From NCBI RefSeq assembly GCF_029945805.1, contig NZ_JAQSDH010000052.1, positions 44,770 through 108,769 on the forward strand: a DNA stretch of 64,000 nucleotides, read 5' to 3'. The translations under genes were made by a program, and so were the position numbers. Numbering within the stretch: the first letter of the stretch is position 1; every line of letters begins with the position of its first letter. This document shows, piece by piece, positions 1-8,454 of the stretch. Origin of the DNA: Flavobacterium sp. (lineage in GTDB: Bacteria > Bacteroidota > Bacteroidia > Flavobacteriales > Flavobacteriaceae). The notes under the pieces are model-generated. The model ran no database searches. It was not told the origin of the DNA and saw nothing but the letters and a program-made list of their open reading frames with translations.

Positions 1-603
1 AGGCCCAAATCCTCCTGAGGTTTCACCGTTTGATCCAGTTCCAACTAAAATATCTTTTAAATTGGGTGTATACAAAATTAAATAAAACGTTGTGGTTAAA
101 ATAGGTAGTGCTAATGCTAACATTACTCCATTTAACTGTGACAAAAGTATTTTTCTATTGTAATTGTATATCGCGGCTATACCAAGGCAAGCAGGTCCAC
201 TAATATTAAAAGCTATTGCTTTTCTAACATCAGTCTCGAGATTTAATGTTTCTGTGGCTATAAGTACTCCAGGTAATAGCAGTAATAAATAAATCCAAAA
301 AGGTATTGCATTCTTTGAAAAGCCACTGTAATACATTCCCAAAATCATAAAAACCATTACTCCATATTTCGAGAATTCATAAAGTATATTTCCCCCGGTC
401 ATTCTTAAAAAAACTTCACTTCCAACGATGTAAGCAGCAACGTATAAAACTTCATTATTTTTATTTTGTCGTTTGATTACATAGTACAAACCAACGGCAA
501 CAATTGCTATAGCATAAATTTTTGAAAATGGACGCGCTAAATAGACTAACAATCCAATTAGAATATGCAAAGAAATTAATATGATGTATTTTTTTTCTTT
601 CAT
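1..603 (-). CDS. O-antigen polymerase/ligase-like membrane protein, C-terminus cut off by window edge
   Basis: The reading frame starts at an ATG at 601-603 and stays open to base 1, giving 201 residues with no stop. It is rich in hydrophobic stretches (about residues 6-25, 27-42, 70-90, 98-115 and 150-175). The last visible residues read NGETSGGFGP, the kind of loop seen in Wzy_C/O-antigen ligase proteins of Flavobacteria. It follows a GT4 gene by 3 bases, so it is the last visible gene of the left cluster. Because that cluster has an ABC exporter, a WaaL-like ligase role is more likely than a Wzy polymerase role, but this is inference. Confidence 0.7.
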   Translation of the reverse strand, partial: MKEKKYIILISLHILIGLLVYLARPFSKIYAIAIVAVGLYYVIKRQNKNNEVLYVAAYIVGSEVFLRMTGGNILYEFSKYGVMVFMILGMYYSGFSKNAIPFWIYLLLLLPGVLIATETLNLETDVRKAIAFNISGPACLGIAAIYNYNRKILLSQLNGVMLALALPILTTTFYLILYTPNLKDILVGTGSNGETSGGFGP

Positions 604-606
604 ATT

Positions 607-1680
607 TTATAAGCTCGATGTCCATTTTAAATAGTGAGCAATAACACCTTCTTCCGAATTATTTTCGATTACAGTATGATATAAAGCAGTACCCATTTGA
701 ATTCGTAAATCTTCGTTCACTATATAATTTAAAAGTTTTTGATAAAACAGCTGTGTATCCTCGGCATTCACAATGTATCCATTCTTACTATCTTTAATAA
801 TCAAAGGAATTTCACCCACTTTTGTTGAAACGACTGCTTTTTTACACAAACCATATTCAATTAAAGCAATTGGTAAACCCTCCGATTTTGACGTCAATAT
901 AGCTATATCCGATTGATTAATAATATTTTTTACATCATTTTTTGAACCATAGATAAACACATTGTCTTTCAAATTTTTATTTTGAATTTGTGTTCGAACT
1001 TTTGCGGAATACTCGTCTTCAAAATCTTTTCCAACCAAATGAAACGTCCAATCCGGATGTGATTCCTGGAGTTTTTCGGCTACTTCCAATAAGAAGAAAT
1101 GATTTTTTTGGTCCCGTAAATTTGCCAAGCATAAGATGCGTTTACCAGCTGTGCCTTTTAAAAAGGTTTCTGCAATGACAACTGAATCGATTGCTGTAAA
1201 ATTGGGTAAATAAATTACTTTTTTGCAATTGAGTTCTTTTTCTGCCCAAGCTTTAAGTTTATAATTTACGACTATAATTCCTTTGAAAAAGAACGACGCC
1301 ATTTTCAAGGCAATTGATTTTTGAGAACTAATAAATTCACTCAGTCCGTTGTGGTCGTGCCAAATTATTTTAATTTTTGGATGAAGTAATTTTAGTAGTA
1401 CCGCAGTAAAATAAGAACTACTGTGCGGATGAAGGAATTCTACTTTATGCTCTTTGCAATACTTTTTTAATCTGTAAATAGCTCCAAAATCAACAGTAGC
1501 TTTTTTATTCAGAAAAAGATAAGAAACCGAAGCGTCCAAATGACTTTTCAAATTACCTTCTGCTCTTGTTGCGACTAAACCCGAGAAATCAATCCTCTTG
1601 GCAAGTGCATTGGCATAATTAACTGCCATTTTTTCGGCACCCCCTATTTCAAGCGAATCTATAATTTGAAGTACTCTCAT
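607..1680 (-). CDS. GT4-family glycosyltransferase
   Basis: A 357-residue GT-B glycosyltransferase, expected in the cytoplasm or at the inner membrane. The N-terminal signature GGAEKMAVN is at residues 13-21. The C-terminal Rossmann half carries the E-x7-E motif SEGLPIALIE near residue 265, which binds the nucleotide-sugar donor in GT4 enzymes. Its ATG overlaps the stop of the upstream GT4 gene in an ATGA junction, implying translational coupling. Donor and acceptor sugars cannot be read from the sequence. Confidence 0.88.
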   Translation of the reverse strand: MRVLQIIDSLEIGGAEKMAVNYANALAKRIDFSGLVATRAEGNLKSHLDASVSYLFLNKKATVDFGAIYRLKKYCKEHKVEFLHPHSSSYFTAVLLKLLHPKIKIIWHDHNGLSEFISSQKSIALKMASFFFKGIIVVNYKLKAWAEKELNCKKVIYLPNFTAIDSVVIAETFLKGTAGKRILCLANLRDQKNHFFLLEVAEKLQESHPDWTFHLVGKDFEDEYSAKVRTQIQNKNLKDNVFIYGSKNDVKNIINQSDIAILTSKSEGLPIALIEYGLCKKAVVSTKVGEIPLIIKDSKNGYIVNAEDTQLFYQKLLNYIVNEDLRIQMGTALYHTVIENNSEEGVIAHYLKWTSSL

Positions 1681-2795
1681 GATTGTAAAAGCTGTTTTAT
1701 CTCACGTTCAAAAACATCCATAGTGTATTTTCTAGACCAATTTACAGCTTTATCTACTTTACTTTGATACAAATTATTATCTTTAAGAATTGACTGTATT
1801 TTTTGAACATCTTCTTTTAAATTCAGTTGCAAAAGTATTCCTCTGCCTCCATTATCCAACATATTTGGAACACAGGAAACTTTAGATGCTATTGGCAAAC
1901 AACCCCAAAACATGGCTTCTGCAACTACTTTTGGCCAGCCTTCACTCAATGAAGGTAAGATTAGGAAATGATTTTCAATGTACCCTTTTTTAATAAGTAC
2001 CTGATTTTGATTTCCTTTTAAAAAGACGATACTTTCTAACTGATTGACTGAAATATAGGTTTCAAGCTTTGCTCTTTCCATTCCATCGCCATAAATTGTC
2101 AATTGCACTTCATTACCATTTTTGTGAAGTTCTTCAATAAGTTGAATGGCGTATAAAGGTTGCTTTCCGTTAGAAAGTGTTCCAACAAAAAGAAATGATA
2201 GTACACCCTGAAATGTTTTTGGTTCAACTTCTATTTTATCAATTTCATAATAACTTGCAGTAAAAAACGGTTTGATATTTTTGGAACTGTTTTCCCATTC
2301 ACCGTAAACTAAAACTTGCATATTTCTAGTCAAAAAAGAATTGTTTAAAATCCATTTTTGTAGACGATATGTTACCGGTTGTTTTGCTTTGGAATCCCAA
2401 TTACCCGCATATTTAGCCGTTTTGGATTTGGATGGAAATAACATTTGAACGATGCAACCTAATAATCCTATGTTTCCTGGACAACGTAAATGAATATGAT
2501 CTGCCTTTTTCATGGTTTGAAAAATGTTCCACAAGATACTTGGCATAACCAGCAGTGAATGCATTAGATTTTTAAAACCTGTAATATCAAAATCAGCAAC
2601 AGGAATAAATGTTATTTTCTCATGCTGGTAGAATTCTTGAATCGGATTTTTCGGAGTATCGTGCAACGGAGCCACAATCAGCACTTCAGAAACATTTTTA
2701 ATCCATAAATTCATTTCACGAACATAGGGCTCATAGCCAAAATAATTACCCGAATCTTCACCATGAATAACATGAGTAATTATGGCAAACTTCAT
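1677..2795 (-). CDS. GT4-family glycosyltransferase
   Basis: A 372-residue protein with a GT-B layout. The N-terminal half is divergent (it starts MKFAIITHVIHGEDSG); the C-terminal half is GT4-like with E-x7-E motif SEGWPKVVAEA near residue 295. It overlaps the next gene by 4 bases (ATGA) and lies 60 bases downstream of a GT2 gene. It probably adds one sugar of the O-antigen repeat on the lipid carrier. The divergent N-terminal acceptor domain gives no substrate clue. Confidence 0.85.
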   Translation of the reverse strand: MKFAIITHVIHGEDSGNYFGYEPYVREMNLWIKNVSEVLIVAPLHDTPKNPIQEFYQHEKITFIPVADFDITGFKNLMHSLLVMPSILWNIFQTMKKADHIHLRCPGNIGLLGCIVQMLFPSKSKTAKYAGNWDSKAKQPVTYRLQKWILNNSFLTRNMQVLVYGEWENSSKNIKPFFTASYYEIDKIEVEPKTFQGVLSFLFVGTLSNGKQPLYAIQLIEELHKNGNEVQLTIYGDGMERAKLETYISVNQLESIVFLKGNQNQVLIKKGYIENHFLILPSLSEGWPKVVAEAMFWGCLPIASKVSCVPNMLDNGGRGILLQLNLKEDVQKIQSILKDNNLYQSKVDKAVNWSRKYTMDVFEREIKQLLQS

Positions 2796-2855
2796 ACTGG
2801 TTTACTTTTTTTGCATTAAGATAGTTAATTTTTCATCATGATCTCTCATCAATTT

Positions 2856-3848
2856 CTACCGAGGTTTATTAATAAATAAAGAGATCCAACCCGAGATTCT
2901 TCCTCCAAATTCGGTCAAGGCTTCCTTTTTTTTCTGGGTTGTAAATATATTGCTAAATCTGATAAAAGCCAACAATAATGTAATCGCATTCCATTTAAAT
3001 CTAGCTTTTAACGATGGATTAGGATATTTGACACGCCAAACATACCAACCATTTCTAACAACCATTTTTCCATATTGATATTTGTTTGGTCTTCCAGATT
3101 GATCGTGATTATGATAAAGTTGTGCATTTGTTGCGATAACGTTTTTACCAAATTGTTGTGCTCTGATGCTAAAGTCAGCATCCTCATAAAGACCGTATCC
3201 TTCAAAATAAAGAGAGAATTTGATCTTTTCATATATTTCCTTCCGAAAAGAAAATGACATTCCAATTAACAAATCGACTTCATATAATTTACCATTCAGT
3301 GGAAAACCACAATTTCTTCCGTGGGAGAACTCAGGCATTCTCCCTGAACCCACATCAGATTGCAATCCCAATATATTTCTTATTCTATTTCGTGAACTTT
3401 CAGGATAAACATAATCCGCCATTTCGAAAAAATTATTCTTATTGTACTTTTTATCCGTTTCCTTTTTTATCCATCGGTCTTCATTTAATGCTATTCCGGC
3501 AACGCCTGTTATAGTGCTACTACTCTGGTACGCCTTGATGATTTCTTCAAAATAATTAGGTTGTAAAACAGTATCATCATCCAAAAAACAGACCACTTCG
3601 GAACGTTCTGAAACTGCGGATAATCCAAAATTTCTTTGCTTTGTTAGTCCTCGATTTTCTTTAGAAACTAAAAAATATTTTAAATTCTTGATGGTTGTCA
3701 TTCTAATATAATCGTTAGTTTCATTATTTGTCGAACCATCAATAATCAGAATTTCGTTTGGAAAAAGAGTCTGTTCCATAACAGAGTTTAGTAAATTCTC
3801 TAACGGAACCGGACGCATATAAGTACAAATAATTAAAGTGAAATTCAT
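2856..3848 (-). CDS. GT2-family glycosyltransferase (tandem copy 1)
   Basis: A 330-residue GT-A enzyme. It starts with the nucleotide-binding fold (MNFTLIICTYMRPVPL) and has a metal-binding DDD motif in CFLDDDTVLQPNYF near residue 90 and a second acidic cluster YEDADFSIR near residue 223. It is closely similar along its whole length to the next upstream gene (3866-4861), with matching ends such as MVVRNGWYVWRVK, so the pair is a tandem duplication. The two copies have probably diverged in acceptor or donor, because a repeat unit would seldom need the same linkage enzyme twice. Confidence 0.88.
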   Translation of the reverse strand: MNFTLIICTYMRPVPLENLLNSVMEQTLFPNEILIIDGSTNNETNDYIRMTTIKNLKYFLVSKENRGLTKQRNFGLSAVSERSEVVCFLDDDTVLQPNYFEEIIKAYQSSSTITGVAGIALNEDRWIKKETDKKYNKNNFFEMADYVYPESSRNRIRNILGLQSDVGSGRMPEFSHGRNCGFPLNGKLYEVDLLIGMSFSFRKEIYEKIKFSLYFEGYGLYEDADFSIRAQQFGKNVIATNAQLYHNHDQSGRPNKYQYGKMVVRNGWYVWRVKYPNPSLKARFKWNAITLLLAFIRFSNIFTTQKKKEALTEFGGRISGWISLFINKPR

Positions 3849-3865
3849 TTAGTAATTGTAAAATA

Positions 3866-4861
3866 TTAATGTGGTTTTTTCATTATAATTAACGAGAACC
3901 AAGCAGAAAGTCTTCCTGCAAATTCTTGGAGTGCCTCCTTCTTTTTAGCTTTAGTAAAAGCATTTACTAATAAAATATATGTTAGTAATAAAGTAATTAA
4001 GTTCCATTTTATTCTTGCTTTTAGTGATGGATTCGGAAATTTAACACGCCATACGTACCAGCCATTTCTAACAACCATTCTTCCGTAAACAAATTTATCT
4101 GGCCTTCCTGAATGATTGTGAAAATGACCCAGTTGTGCCTTGGTATTAACGTATAATTTACCGGTTTTTGAAACTCGAAAAGTGAAATCAGCATCTTCAT
4201 ACAAACCATATCCTTCAAAATACGTAGAAAATGCAAATGTAGTAAACACTGATTTTCTGAATGATGAAACACCTCCTTTGATTTGTTCCACTTCATATGT
4301 TTTTCCTGTTGGCGGTAAAAACCCAATACCTCTACCGTTAGAGAACTCTGGCATAAAACCAGGCTTTACAGTACTATCTAATCCTAATTTTTTTCGCAAC
4401 ACAAATCGACTACCCTCATTTCTTTTCCATCCATCGTAAAAAAACTCCTTACTAGCTGGCTTGTAATCAAATGAAACTTTTTCCCAATTTGATTCATTAT
4501 TTATAAAACCTCCAACACCAAGCGCTTCTGGAAAAACAGTATATGTTTTTAGTATTTCTTCAAAATAATTGTGTTCCAAAACCGTATCATCATCTAAAAA
4601 ACAAATGATTTCAGTGTCTTCGTGTACTTTTTCAATTCCGAAATTTCGCTGTTTGGTTAAACCTCTAGCTTCATTTGGAACCAAAAAATACTTCAGATTT
4701 GGAAAACTATTTTGCGTCAACATTTCTTCCGTAGCGGGATTTGTTGAACCGTCAATTATTAGAATTTCGTTTGGATAAAGCGTTTGCAACTTCACAGAAT
4801 CCAGTAGTTTTAATAAGGGTTCTGGACGCATATAAGTACAAACTATGAGTGTGAAATTCAT
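3866..4861 (-). CDS. GT2-family glycosyltransferase (tandem copy 2)
   Basis: A 331-residue paralog of the neighbouring GT2 gene. It has the same start (MNFTLIVCTYMRPEPL), DDD motif (CFLDDDTVLEHNYF) near residue 90, acidic motif YEDADFTFR near 224, and C-terminal RMVVRNGWYVWRVKFPNPSL block. The start codon overlaps the stop of the upstream GT2 gene (ATGA). The spacer to copy 1 is 17 bases. It is likely part of the same glycan assembly line; its sugar is unknown. Confidence 0.88.
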   Translation of the reverse strand: MNFTLIVCTYMRPEPLLKLLDSVKLQTLYPNEILIIDGSTNPATEEMLTQNSFPNLKYFLVPNEARGLTKQRNFGIEKVHEDTEIICFLDDDTVLEHNYFEEILKTYTVFPEALGVGGFINNESNWEKVSFDYKPASKEFFYDGWKRNEGSRFVLRKKLGLDSTVKPGFMPEFSNGRGIGFLPPTGKTYEVEQIKGGVSSFRKSVFTTFAFSTYFEGYGLYEDADFTFRVSKTGKLYVNTKAQLGHFHNHSGRPDKFVYGRMVVRNGWYVWRVKFPNPSLKARIKWNLITLLLTYILLVNAFTKAKKKEALQEFAGRLSAWFSLIIMKKPH

Positions 4862-6402
4862 AATTTTTGTTTCTTTAATTGATTCGCCCAGTATACACTT
4901 CTATTCCATTTCTGGTTAAATGAATGTATGTATTTGAAAGGATTTTTAAAAAAACTTAGCGTTACGTTTTTGAAAAATAATGTCGTTTTATAGCTAGCCA
5001 ATTGTTCCGTAGTGTCATATAATAATCTATATAACATAACTGTTGGCGAAGGTTTTGGTTGTATTTCATCATTTTGCCATTTTAAAATTGGTCGGGTTCT
5101 AAAGCCGCCTATCGGTGCCTTTAAATGTAAAATAGTTGTGGTTGAAATGTACAACACATCAAATCCTTTATTTCGTAATTGCATTCCAAAATCGGCATCT
5201 TCGCCAAAACCAAATTCAAATCCCATAGTAAACTTAAGATCCTTAAAACAAGATGTTTTTACAAAAGCATGTCCGGCTCCGAAAACCGAGAATTGTATGG
5301 GCAACTGAGGAATAATCGTTTGTGATTTCAAATGGCAGGCAATTAAAAAAACTTCATTTCCAGTCGTTTGAAAAGTGGTCATTGCCGTTTCGAGTAAATT
5401 ATTTTCAAAAACAATATCATCGTCGGCAAAAAAAGTAAACTCACTTTCTATCAATGATAACCCAATATTTCTAGCATTACAAGCTCCCGCTTGGTGAGTA
5501 AAATGATGCTTTATGACAAAAGACCATTTTTTATTTTCGATAAAATCTAAATAGGAACGACTATTTGTGTCTGGGTTTTGTTCAATTATGATAACATTTT
5601 TAGGAAGATACGTTTGAGCTTCTAGATTGTTTAAAACATTGAGCAAATATTCCTTTCTTCCGATGGTTGGAATTAAAACATCTATTGTTCCATGCTCAAT
5701 ACTTTTTTTATTGGATTCAAATGGAATATGATTTAATAAGTCAGGATTGAAACTTCTTCTTTTATAGCACAAGGAAACTAGAAAAGGTACTAGCAAAAAC
5801 TTTTTTTCAAAAAGAAAGAGATTAAAAAACAAAAGAAAAACCCATCGGGCTCTATAGTGTTGTTTGGTAAATTTAAAAAGCTGATAAATATTCGATTGCT
5901 TTTGTACTTGGATACTATTTTCTATCAGTAATTTGGGCTCAGAATAACAAAGCAGACCAAACACAATGGCCCTACGGGCAAAAGAATTCAAGAAATAATC
6001 AAAGTTCTCCGCACTCTTTAAGTTATTTTTACAAGCATTTAGTACTGAAGCCTGCACAGCTCCAACTACACTACTCATTTGCCAAGTAGGATATTTTACC
6101 TCCTTATTTATTTTTATGTAAAGAGAATCTTCTATGTAACCCAGTCGTCTGTCAAAATAATTTTCTGAAGATGGATTATAAGAAAGCAGAAATCTTTTAT
6201 GATGAAACAGGGTTTCAATTTCATTACTATTCAAATTATCCCTTTCACTTTCCTCACACCACACCAAAATTTCATTGGTATATTTATGAGCGAAATCCAA
6301 TAGTACCGAAACAATATTTCGATTTATTTCATTAGGAAAACTGCCGCTTTCAGTTGAAGTAACTTCAGTAATTTTATAGTTTTGGTGATAAAGGATAATC
6401 AT
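4858..6402 (-). CDS. GT2-family glycosyltransferase with a long unassigned N-terminal region
   Basis: A 514-residue protein. Residues from about 240 form a GT2 domain that begins GTIDVLIPTIGRKEYLL, has the metal-binding FFADDDIVFENNL near residue 330 and an acidic GFGEDADFGMQL near 405. The first ~235 residues are not a standard GT2 part. They look soluble, with one hydrophobic patch near 195-215 (WVFLLFFNLFLF). Total length is much above the usual 300-330. The gene lies 12 bases after the FkbM methyltransferase and couples to the next gene by ATGA. The N-terminal region may be an acceptor-binding or second catalytic domain. Confidence 0.85.
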   Translation of the reverse strand: MIILYHQNYKITEVTSTESGSFPNEINRNIVSVLLDFAHKYTNEILVWCEESERDNLNSNEIETLFHHKRFLLSYNPSSENYFDRRLGYIEDSLYIKINKEVKYPTWQMSSVVGAVQASVLNACKNNLKSAENFDYFLNSFARRAIVFGLLCYSEPKLLIENSIQVQKQSNIYQLFKFTKQHYRARWVFLLFFNLFLFEKKFLLVPFLVSLCYKRRSFNPDLLNHIPFESNKKSIEHGTIDVLIPTIGRKEYLLNVLNNLEAQTYLPKNVIIIEQNPDTNSRSYLDFIENKKWSFVIKHHFTHQAGACNARNIGLSLIESEFTFFADDDIVFENNLLETAMTTFQTTGNEVFLIACHLKSQTIIPQLPIQFSVFGAGHAFVKTSCFKDLKFTMGFEFGFGEDADFGMQLRNKGFDVLYISTTTILHLKAPIGGFRTRPILKWQNDEIQPKPSPTVMLYRLLYDTTEQLASYKTTLFFKNVTLSFFKNPFKYIHSFNQKWNRSVYWANQLKKQKL

Positions 6403-6414
6403 GTAGACGGTATC

Positions 6415-7218
6415 TTATTTCAAATTTGGACCAGCGAAAGTAATGATTTCGTTCCCTCTAAAAGTAATTGTTTTGAAAGGATAATTCAATGATGCGAAGA
6501 ATTGTTCCACTTTTACGAAAGTTTTTTCTCCATTTACTACATGATACGAAGCAATAGCAAAATTAGGTTTCAAGGTTTTAATAGTTTCTACACAACCATC
6601 AAGCGCTTCAATTTCAGCACCTTCAATATCCATTTTTATAAAATCAAGTTTCTGGATATTATTATCTTTAACCCAATCGTCAATTTTGACCGCTCTTTTT
6701 TTGACGCAATGTTCTTTGTCTGGCATCCAAACTGCTGATGAACCTACAGTTCCAGCTTCGTAAAAATCTATGAGTTCGTTTTTGTCCCAAAGCAGCAAAT
6801 CTTCAATTTTGATATTATGTACTAAGTCAACATTTAATTTACTATTATTTTCAATTTTTTCGATGTTAAATCTATCGGGTTCAAAAGCATACACTTTTCC
6901 TTTTGATCCGACTAAATTCGAGAATAAAATAGATAAATGACCACAATTAGCTCCAGCATCAATAACAACATCTTCCGGTTTTACCTTGTAAAAATGTTGG
7001 TAATAATTAAAATCTGCCACAATCGGATACAAGGCTTCATTGGTAAATAAAGAAACATTTTGAAACGTTGTTTTATAAACCATTTTTCCATTGTGCTGAG
7101 TCAGTTCAAAAACAATATCTTTTGGTTTAAAAATGCTATAATACTTGAGTTTCAAAATCTCTTTTGTATTTCCTTTAGGCATGAGGCTACTGAAAAAATT
7201 CCTTGCTGCTTTTTTCAT
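6415..7218 (-). CDS. FkbM-family SAM-dependent methyltransferase
   Basis: 267 residues. The SAM-binding loop VIDAGANCGHLS is near residue 100, followed by the acidic YAFEPDRFN strand end, and KMDIEGAEIEAL near residue 195 is the hallmark of the FkbM family. Such enzymes O-methylate sugars or sugar-linked groups. It starts inside the stop of the upstream GT4 gene (ATGA). Next to Wzt with a C-terminal domain, a methyltransferase could cap the growing chain, but it could equally modify an internal sugar. Confidence 0.88.
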   Translation of the reverse strand: MKKAARNFFSSLMPKGNTKEILKLKYYSIFKPKDIVFELTQHNGKMVYKTTFQNVSLFTNEALYPIVADFNYYQHFYKVKPEDVVIDAGANCGHLSILFSNLVGSKGKVYAFEPDRFNIEKIENNSKLNVDLVHNIKIEDLLLWDKNELIDFYEAGTVGSSAVWMPDKEHCVKKRAVKIDDWVKDNNIQKLDFIKMDIEGAEIEALDGCVETIKTLKPNFAIASYHVVNGEKTFVKVEQFFASLNYPFKTITFRGNEIITFAGPNLK

Positions 7219-8357
7219 TTAATTATCATTTTATAGAATTTAGCACTTTGTTTGGCTACCACTTCAATACTAAATTTTTCTCTAACTTTCTTTCTGGCTT
7301 CAACACCAAATTCATTTCTCAATTTTTGATTATCTAACAATTCTACTATTCGGTCGGCAAACAAACTATGTGCTTTAGGATGAACCAAAAAACCGTTTTG
7401 AGCATCGTCAATAACCTCATTTGCCCAGCCAATATTTGAGGCTACAATTGCTTTTTGCATCGCCATAGCTTCAATCCACGAAACAGGTAGTGCTTCTGCA
7501 AAGGTTGGAAAAACACAAACTGTCGCCGAGCAAATATGCTCATTTATTTTATCATAAGGAACACTTCCAATGTAATTTACATTATCAAAAGCAGCCGAAT
7601 CAAATAAAGAGTGCATCATGGACCAAGTGGAACTATTTCCAGAAATCACATCCGATGCATCGCGACCCATCAGAATTAATTTTGCTTTATTGTTCTTTTT
7701 ATACACTTCATTGAAAATCAGGGGCAATTCTAAAAGCCCTTTCTTTCTAATTAAGGTACCAAAATATAGAATTGTGTTTTCCTGAATTTCAATAGTATCA
7801 TCAAACGAAAATTTATCGATATCAATACTGTTAGGGATGATAGTAAAATTACGCTTTAATGCAAATAACTGATCTGTTAGGTCGGCAGTATATTGACTAA
7901 CTGAAAGCAATGCATCAGCTTTTTGTAAAGCTCGTTTTTCATGAAATTTATTCAATGCTTTAACTGGACGATTGTCCAAATGGCAAAAATAGGTATCAGA
8001 ACCATTAAGTCTTATAACTACTGGACATTTTGGTTTGATATCGGATGTAATCCCAGTCCAATCAGGAGCTTCAAGTAGTTCTATTTTCTTTTCTATTACT
8101 AATTTAGTAATTAGTTTTTGGATTTTTTTTTGAGTGAGAAGTCTGGAAAAACCTTTAATTTTTATATTTTTAATTCGATAAAAAGTAACTCCATTTTCTT
8201 CAAAAACTTCATCTTTATTCTGACCGTAAACCAAAACAGAAACTTCATGTCCAGCATTGGTTAATCCTTTTGAAAGATTCAAAATACTGGTTCCGATTCC
8301 GCCCGAAGCACCAATTTTTGGGTGCGGAAATTCTGGTGTCAGAAAGGCTATTTTCAT
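7215..8357 (-). CDS. GT4-family glycosyltransferase
   Basis: 380 residues with the full GT-B pattern: N-terminal MKIAFLTPEFPHPKIG and GGIGTSILNLSKGL near residue 19, and the donor-site E-x7-E motif AEALPVSWIEAM near residue 285. Length and layout are typical of GT4 enzymes that act on lipid-linked intermediates. It couples to the FkbM gene by a 4-base overlap. A 97-base spacer upstream holds one weak promoter-like motif. Confidence 0.9.
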   Translation of the reverse strand: MKIAFLTPEFPHPKIGASGGIGTSILNLSKGLTNAGHEVSVLVYGQNKDEVFEENGVTFYRIKNIKIKGFSRLLTQKKIQKLITKLVIEKKIELLEAPDWTGITSDIKPKCPVVIRLNGSDTYFCHLDNRPVKALNKFHEKRALQKADALLSVSQYTADLTDQLFALKRNFTIIPNSIDIDKFSFDDTIEIQENTILYFGTLIRKKGLLELPLIFNEVYKKNNKAKLILMGRDASDVISGNSSTWSMMHSLFDSAAFDNVNYIGSVPYDKINEHICSATVCVFPTFAEALPVSWIEAMAMQKAIVASNIGWANEVIDDAQNGFLVHPKAHSLFADRIVELLDNQKLRNEFGVEARKKVREKFSIEVVAKQSAKFYKMIIK

Positions 8358-8391
8358 CTTAATTGGAAGTAGTTAGAATATAATTTGAAGT

Positions 8392-8399
8392 CAAATTTA
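8392..8399 (-). promoter_or_regulatory. candidate -7 element for the 8357-to-607 gene run
   Basis: The minus strand reads TAAATTTG, matching the Bacteroidetes -7 consensus TAnnTTTG, about 35 bases upstream of the ATG at 8357. I see no clear TTG about 20 bases further upstream. Such AT-rich motifs arise by chance, so this is weak. Confidence 0.25.
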
Positions 8400-8454
8400 A
8401 ATCTATATATACTGATTTCATTGCTTATAGTCCAGTAAACATACTATTTAAAAA

